Shown here: positions 59,701 to 64,000 of the stretch, in pieces
How the letters are laid out: every line of letters begins with the position of its first letter
Numbering within the stretch: position 1 is the first letter of the stretch
Assembly: GCF_000090795.2 (NCBI RefSeq)
Contig: NW_003546263.1
Coordinates: forward strand, 97,920-161,919
DNA: 64,000 bases
DNA from: Amphimedon queenslandica
Taxonomy: Eukaryota > Porifera > Demospongiae > Haplosclerida > Niphatidae
Direction of reading: 5' to 3'
The notes under the pieces: generated by a model
Seen by the model: the letters and a program-made list of their open reading frames with translations, nothing else
What the model was told of the DNA's origin: nothing
The model's database searches: none
Position numbers and translations under genes: made by a program

Positions 59701-61209
59701 TTGTCTCTCATTACATCACTCTCTGATTTGGCTTTCTCCAATTCGTAATAAGCTTCACTGTAAACAAGAGAGAAGGAAAAAGAGGAAAGAAGGGAAAATA
59801 GAAAACAAAGAGAGAGAGAGAGAGAGAGAGAAATTAAATTCAAGCAGGACACATGAGCTCCTAATGAACAGCATTAGCCAGCAGATGTTCTATTACTCAC
59901 AGACACTTACTCACAAGCCTTCCAGAACATGTACATGTACATCCAAGCTACCACATAATGCATTTAGTCTCATGTACAAGTACATGCATACATGTACAGT
60001 AATGTTATGCACAATTGCACATGTACATGTAGCTTGAGCCATTTAATAAATTAAAGTATTGCACATAAGAATGGAACTAACAATAGAAGTTAACTGTATA
60101 ATAGTATAAGGATCAAATCAACAAGTCAGAAGGTTAATAATACATTCCTAGTATATAGAAACCAATGCAATTATCCTTCTTAATATTATTATTGGCTTTT
60201 AATTTTAGATTATTACTTACTCTAATTTCCGGGACAGTATATCAAGTTTAACTGGAGCAGACAGGCCGACATTTGCCTCTCCTCCAACATTACCCTAAAA
60301 GAGAAAAACAAACATACTTTACTAATAATACTAATATTATTATTAAGGATACCACCAGACTATAGTGACAACAATAACAACAACAACACATACTTCGTCA
60401 ATACTTGACTATAAACAAAGACTGCATTGATTTAAAAAAGAAAACAACACAGTGTTCAAAACATTCCTTTTTTTGAATAAACGACCTCCTTCTCTTCCAA
60501 TAAAATATGTACTGTACTACTGTTACCACTGTACATTACATCAGTCCTGTATTACTTACTTCATTTGCTTGTGGTAGAGTGAGTAAACGTAACTGGGAGT
60601 CTTTCTTCTTACAATCTTGTTGTAGTCTAGTTATGGTGTTCTTCTGTCTGTTAAAATGATAAAGACAACATAAATATTTAACATTCTAGTAGTGTGTTAA
60701 CACAATATAGCCCATTTCTATGTATGCGGTCCATTAAAAGCTACAATTTACTTTTCTATTATTTGACTCTTTTCTGTCAACAGCGACATTAAATTTCTCA
60801 TTCGATCCGCATGAAGAAGTTCCTTTACTGGTGAAGATCTTTCGCTACCACCTCCCGTTCTCGTAGGCGAGAGTGAGACGCAAGAAAAACTAGAACTTAA
60901 AACATCTAATTTGTTCCCTTTTCTACGAGGAGTGCCAACTACAGAGGTACCCTCATGAGGTGTGGTCGATCGTTGAGAAGTGATAATGGCTGCTGAAGAA
61001 GAACCACCCACCAGTGGAGCAACTTTAGCTGTTGGAGGAGGCTTGTGAGGAGTGGACTCGTGGACTGCCTGAGGCTGTTCTCGGGTAGTCGGGGGTTGTA
61101 GGGAACGAGTCTCTTCATCAGGGGTAGTCACGTCTTTACTGGTTACTGGTACAGGGAAATGACGGGTGGGCTTATTGAGAGAACTAGCGCTTTCCTCTTG
61201 AGATGACAT
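56733..61209 (-). CDS. Coiled-coil protein, probable CEP85/CEP85L family
   Basis: Fourteen exons: 60752..61209, 60560..60647, 60221..60294, 59700..59757, 59536..59612, 59142..59313, 59035..59099, 57856..57943, 57615..57773, 57491..57568, 57343..57402, 57200..57277, 57062..57152, 56733..56908; 573 residues, all phases consistent. The N-terminal 150 residues are Ser/Thr/Pro-rich and disordered-looking. Exons 2-11 are continuous heptad-type coiled coil (ITRLQQDCKKKDSQLRLL, EKEDKIMAQIDELRDK, LRFQEATAKLKEQYKTVTKR). A conserved-looking C-terminal end follows: FEGKEPDMSLLLG, then a short coil ending KVTDHFASKVANECHLQ. The PDxSxLLG block and terminal coil recall the C-terminus of centrosomal CEP85, from memory. 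Other centrosomal or ciliary coiled-coil proteins are possible. Intron 7 carries the longest dispersed repeat array. Confidence 0.7.
58005..58858 (+). mobile_element. hAT-like element with expanded CTATAG-palindrome array
   Basis: In intron 7 of the CEP85-like gene (57944..59034). Five palindromic cores occur near 58079, 58264, 58440, 58626 and 58803, spaced about 175-187 bp; the third is the perfect 20-mer CCCTGTACTATAGTACAGGG (58440-58459). Ends CAGAGATCCCA and CTGTGGTAAGCCATG resemble the family termini. Flanks ATAATATC / ATGATGGC match at 5 of 8 positions, a possible decayed target duplication. Internal monomers are much more alike than copies elsewhere. No ORF. Confidence 0.8.
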
Positions 61210-61441
61210 GATGAGTTCTGTCGATGGACAGTTTCTGAATAAACTCAGTACTGATGACTGGACAATGATGATTTCAAAAAGGAGGAGGGAAGAGGGAGGA
61301 GAAGAGAATGGACATATGGGCCGGGTGTCTTTTTCTTTAATTTATCTTCTTTTTAAAGTTCACGCATGCGCACTGTATCTAAGATCTCTAATTTGCGTGG
61401 GTGTTGATACACGAGCCCCACCTCTCATCTGGACTATAATA
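61210..61441. promoter_or_regulatory. Divergent promoter region CEP85-like / aldo-keto reductase
   Basis: 232 bp between opposite start codons. CACGCATGCGCACTG at 61361-61375 contains TGCGCA, resembling an NRF1 half-palindrome (GCGCATGCGC type). Confidence 0.45.
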
Positions 61442-62548
61442 ATGGCTACTGCTTCAAAGAGTCTTCCAATGCTTTATAGGGACTTGGGGAGAACTGGAAT
61501 GAGACTCTCTATTGTGGGCCTCGGTGGATCAGGATGGGGCAAGAACTATGGGCCATATGATGAGAAAGAAGCCGTCAGGGCTTTCCAGTAAGAAATGAAT
61601 GAAATTACATTTTCCACCCATTGTTTGTTTATTCCAGCCATGCTCTTGATCGTGGTGTTAATTACATAGACACGGCATATTGGTATGGCCAGGGACATTC
61701 TGAAAAGTTCCTTGGTCAGCACCTCCTGCCGACAGTTTCTCGTGATAGATACTTCATAGCAACCAAAGTCGGTCGCTACGAATTGGATCTACCAAACATG
61801 TTTAATTTCACTGCCGAGAGGGTCACAAAAAGCCTCGAGGAGAGCCTCCGTCGACTTCAGCTCAGCGAGGTTGACATCATTCAAATTCACGACGTAGAGT
61901 TCTCATTATCGGTGAACCAGATTCTCCATGAGACTCTCCCAGCGCTAGAGAGACTGAAAGAGAAAGGTCTCTGTCGCCATATTGGTATCACTGGGTACCC
62001 ACTCGGTCCTTTAAAAGAAGTCATTTCACAGAGCTCAGTTCAAATCGATAGCATTTTATCGTATTGTCGTCTCTCTCTTAATGACTGGACGTTAAAAAAC
62101 GAGTTCCAATTTTTTAAAGAAAATAAAGTCCCTATTATCAATGCTTGCCCTGTATCAATGGGTTTATTGACCGAGGGGCCTGTACAGGATTGGCATCCGT
62201 CTCTCCCATGGATTAGAGACGCTTGCAACAGAGCTGTCCAATACTGTAGGGAACAAGGAGTGGATATAACTAAACTAGCTCTTCATTATTCCACTTCTTT
62301 TGAAGAGGTACTTAATACATGTACATATTTATATAATTTTATTAATCTTTTTATAGGCAGTGACTACACTGGTGAGTATGTGTGACACGGAGATGGTTGA
62401 TAAGAATCTTGACTCGGCTCTCTCTCCTCTCACTCCTCATGAGGAAGGCGTGATGCAACATTTACTGGATAATGTTTTTGGTGACATGACTCAGAGGCAC
62501 TGGGAAGGAGTGGAACTCGTTAGCTACTGGAATGCTACCAGAAAGTGA
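61442..62548 (+). CDS. L-galactose dehydrogenase-like aldo-keto reductase, copy A
   Basis: NAD(P)-dependent oxidoreductase of the aldo-keto reductase fold. Three exons: 61442..61587, 61638..62307, 62357..62548; 335 residues, close to plant L-galactose dehydrogenase (about 320). Visible: the opening LGRTGMRLSIVGLGGSGWG, YIDTAYWYGQGHSEKFLG with catalytic Asp and Tyr, ATKVGRY with catalytic Lys, IIQIHDVEF with catalytic His, GITGYPLGPLKEV and ACPVSMGLLTE with the family (A/S)SP-MGLLT pattern, and C-terminal cofactor-side residues VTTLVSMCD. Substrate in animals is not established; the plant enzyme oxidises L-galactose. Paired tail to tail with copy B, which has the same exon structure. Divergent from the CEP85-like gene. 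Confidence 0.88.
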
Positions 62549-62625
62549 TTATATATTTTAGAAGACAGAATTTAAAGTGACATTATTTTTTTGTAAAAAT
62601 AACAATACATTGCTACCACATTAAA

Positions 62626-63793
62626 TTATTGGTTATTAGTTTTAAAGTTTCCAATTTGTTCCCAGTACTCTTTTAGCTCCACACCTTCCCAGTGTCTCTG
62701 TGGAAGGCGACTGAAAAATTTCTCTAAATCTCCTGCCACTTTCTTCTCTTTCTCTGTCATTGGGCTGAGGACAGCAGAGAGATTCCTGTCAAGCATTTGA
62801 GTATCACTAATTGTAACTAAAGTTGTCACAACCTAGAGAAGAAAACTAGATTTTAAAAGTTGCAATCTTTATAGAGACTCATATTCTCTCACTTCATCAA
62901 AGCTGGTAGAATAATTCACAGCTAGTCTTGTAATATCAACTCCTTTGCTATTGCAATACTCTACTGCTTCCTTGCATTTATCTTTTATGTAAGGCAGTGC
63001 AGGGTTCCACCATTGAGGCCCTTCACTTGTCAGTAGCCCCATACTAACAGGGCTAGCATTAATGATTGAGACTCCATGAGATTTAAAGAAATCAAAATGA
63101 TCTTTTAGAGAGTTATCATTCAACGTTAGCCTTGCATACGATAAAACCGAATCAATCTTAATGTGATGCGAGTGAGCTATTATCTCTTTTAGGGGCCCAA
63201 TGGGATAACCAGTGATGCCTATTGCTCTGCAGAATCCTTTATCTTTCAGTTCCTGTATTGCTGGGAGTGCCTCGTTCATTATGATGTCAAGAGATGGAGC
63301 AAACTCAACATCATGAAGTTGCAGGATGTCCACATGCTCCAACTGAAGTCGTTTCAAGGATTCCTCAAAACCTTTTAAAATCGTCTCACGAGAAAAATCA
63401 AACCTTTTCTTTACATCCCAAAAGTACCGACCGACTTTCGTACCAATGTAATACTTATCCCTAGGCACCCTGGAGAGAACTCGGCCAAGAAAACTCTCTG
63501 AGCGTCCTTCACCATAAAATGGAGATGTATCAATGTAATTGACACCCTTGTCAAGAGAGGACCTGAAATAAAAATATTTTAGCTAAAATACCTTTGCTAT
63601 ATATACACACACCCACTTGAGCTTGCTCTGCTGTCTGCACTGTGGTACAGCTTACCTCAATGCTTCTTCTGCTTTTTTTCTCGTCATATTCTCCGTATAT
63701 TCCACCATATCCAGACCCTCCAAGGCTCAGACAACACAAACGCAAGCCAGTAGAACCAATTTCTTTGTAAAGGAGCTTACAAGATGCAGCCAT
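62626..63793 (-). CDS. L-galactose dehydrogenase-like aldo-keto reductase, copy B, with frame break
   Basis: Paralogue of copy A. Exons 63656..63793, 62893..63562, 62626..62832 share the same intron positions. Contains LYKEIGSTGLRLCCLSLGGS, YIDTSPFYGEGRSESFLG, GTKVGRYFWD, ILQLHDVEFAPS, GITGYPIGPLKEI and NASPVSMGLLTSEGP; catalytic Asp, Tyr, Lys and His are all present. Exon 1 as read ends in phase 0 (YDEKKSRRSIE), but exon 2 requires phase 2 and would hit TGA immediately. A run of seven A on the coding strand (63672-63678) sits exactly where the protein stops resembling the family. With six A the ending would read DEKKAEEAL, matching copy A. Either a one-base assembly/sequencing error or a young inactivating insertion. 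Confidence 0.8.
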
Positions 63794-63947
63794 TTTGTGA
63801 GTGGGCGTTGCGGAGCTCGTTATTAAAAATTAATTAAAAGTGTGAAGAGAGTTAAAAATTTAATAATAAGGAGTGATAATAATAGATCTTTATGACAATG
63901 ATGAAGAAATGAGAGAAAGAAGGGACAGCCTCTAAGTCCAAGACAAA

Positions 63948-63999
63948 TCATCTCTTTGCAATGTTGTTTGCAATCGCTTCATTTTCCTTAGCATCTTGA
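63948..63999 (-). CDS. Possible C-terminal end of a further minus-strand gene
   Basis: An open frame enters from the right edge on the minus strand and reads QDAKENEAIANNIAKR then stop at 63948-63950. Composition is protein-like, but length is far too short to identify, and an overlapping second frame is open as well (ending DDLSWT at 63932). Confidence 0.2.
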   Translation of the reverse strand, partial: QDAKENEAIANNIAKR

Positions 64000-64000
64000 G

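Noticed and set aside
59594-60037. 147-codon plus-strand open frame
   Set aside because: Covers introns and antisense exon 4 of the CEP85-like gene; GA-run derived.

Overview
The window looks like nuclear DNA of an early-branching animal, most likely a demosponge and quite possibly Amphimedon queenslandica. That species name is inference; no search was run. Support comes from AT-rich DNA, many short GT-AG introns (often 45-120 bp), very short intergenic gaps, and animal-only genes (ROS1 and RYK receptors, A20, Vestigial-like, WAVE, DAG lipase) whose proteins are recognisable but divergent. Intron chains were assembled by hand from reading-frame and phase continuity.

Layout, left to right: the 3' end of RPL13A (+); DNAJC8 (-); the Wnt co-receptor pseudokinase RYK (+); the OTU deubiquitinase A20/TNFAIP3 with seven zinc fingers (-); CDK5RAP1 (+); WAVE/WASF (-); a diacylglycerol lipase holding a 10-N assembly gap (-); U2AF1 (-); BUD13 (+); a kinase-less ROS1-type receptor (-); a full ROS1 receptor tyrosine kinase of 39 coding exons (+); a Vestigial-like TEAD cofactor (-); an M35 zinc metallopeptidase (+); a CEP85-like coiled-coil protein (-); and two L-galactose-dehydrogenase-like aldo-keto reductases tail to tail (+/-), the second with a one-base frame break. 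A possible 3' end of a further minus-strand gene sits at the right edge. Strands almost strictly alternate, giving six head-to-head promoter regions of about 107-1030 bp and seven tail-to-tail pairs.

The most interesting locus is 30.6-52.1 kb. The minus-strand receptor has no kinase, and ten of its exons match ten consecutive ROS1 exons in splice phase, order and domain content. It therefore looks like an inverted partial duplicate of ROS1 that lost the kinase and gained a tail with about eight YxxP motifs resembling a p130Cas substrate domain. With only about 1 kb between the two starts, the pair could be a co-expressed kinase and substrate/co-receptor (inference).

Introns carry a dispersed repeat built from roughly 165-190 bp monomers with palindromes centred on CTATAG; the arms differ between copies but stay complementary. 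One copy has hAT-like ends and a perfect 8-bp target duplication. Other introns hold a TA-flanked Tc1/mariner-type hairpin MITE, a TTAA-flanked MITE, another inverted-repeat element, long AAT/CT/GA microsatellites and (TGTACA)n runs. No LTR, retroviral or Polinton-like element was recognised.
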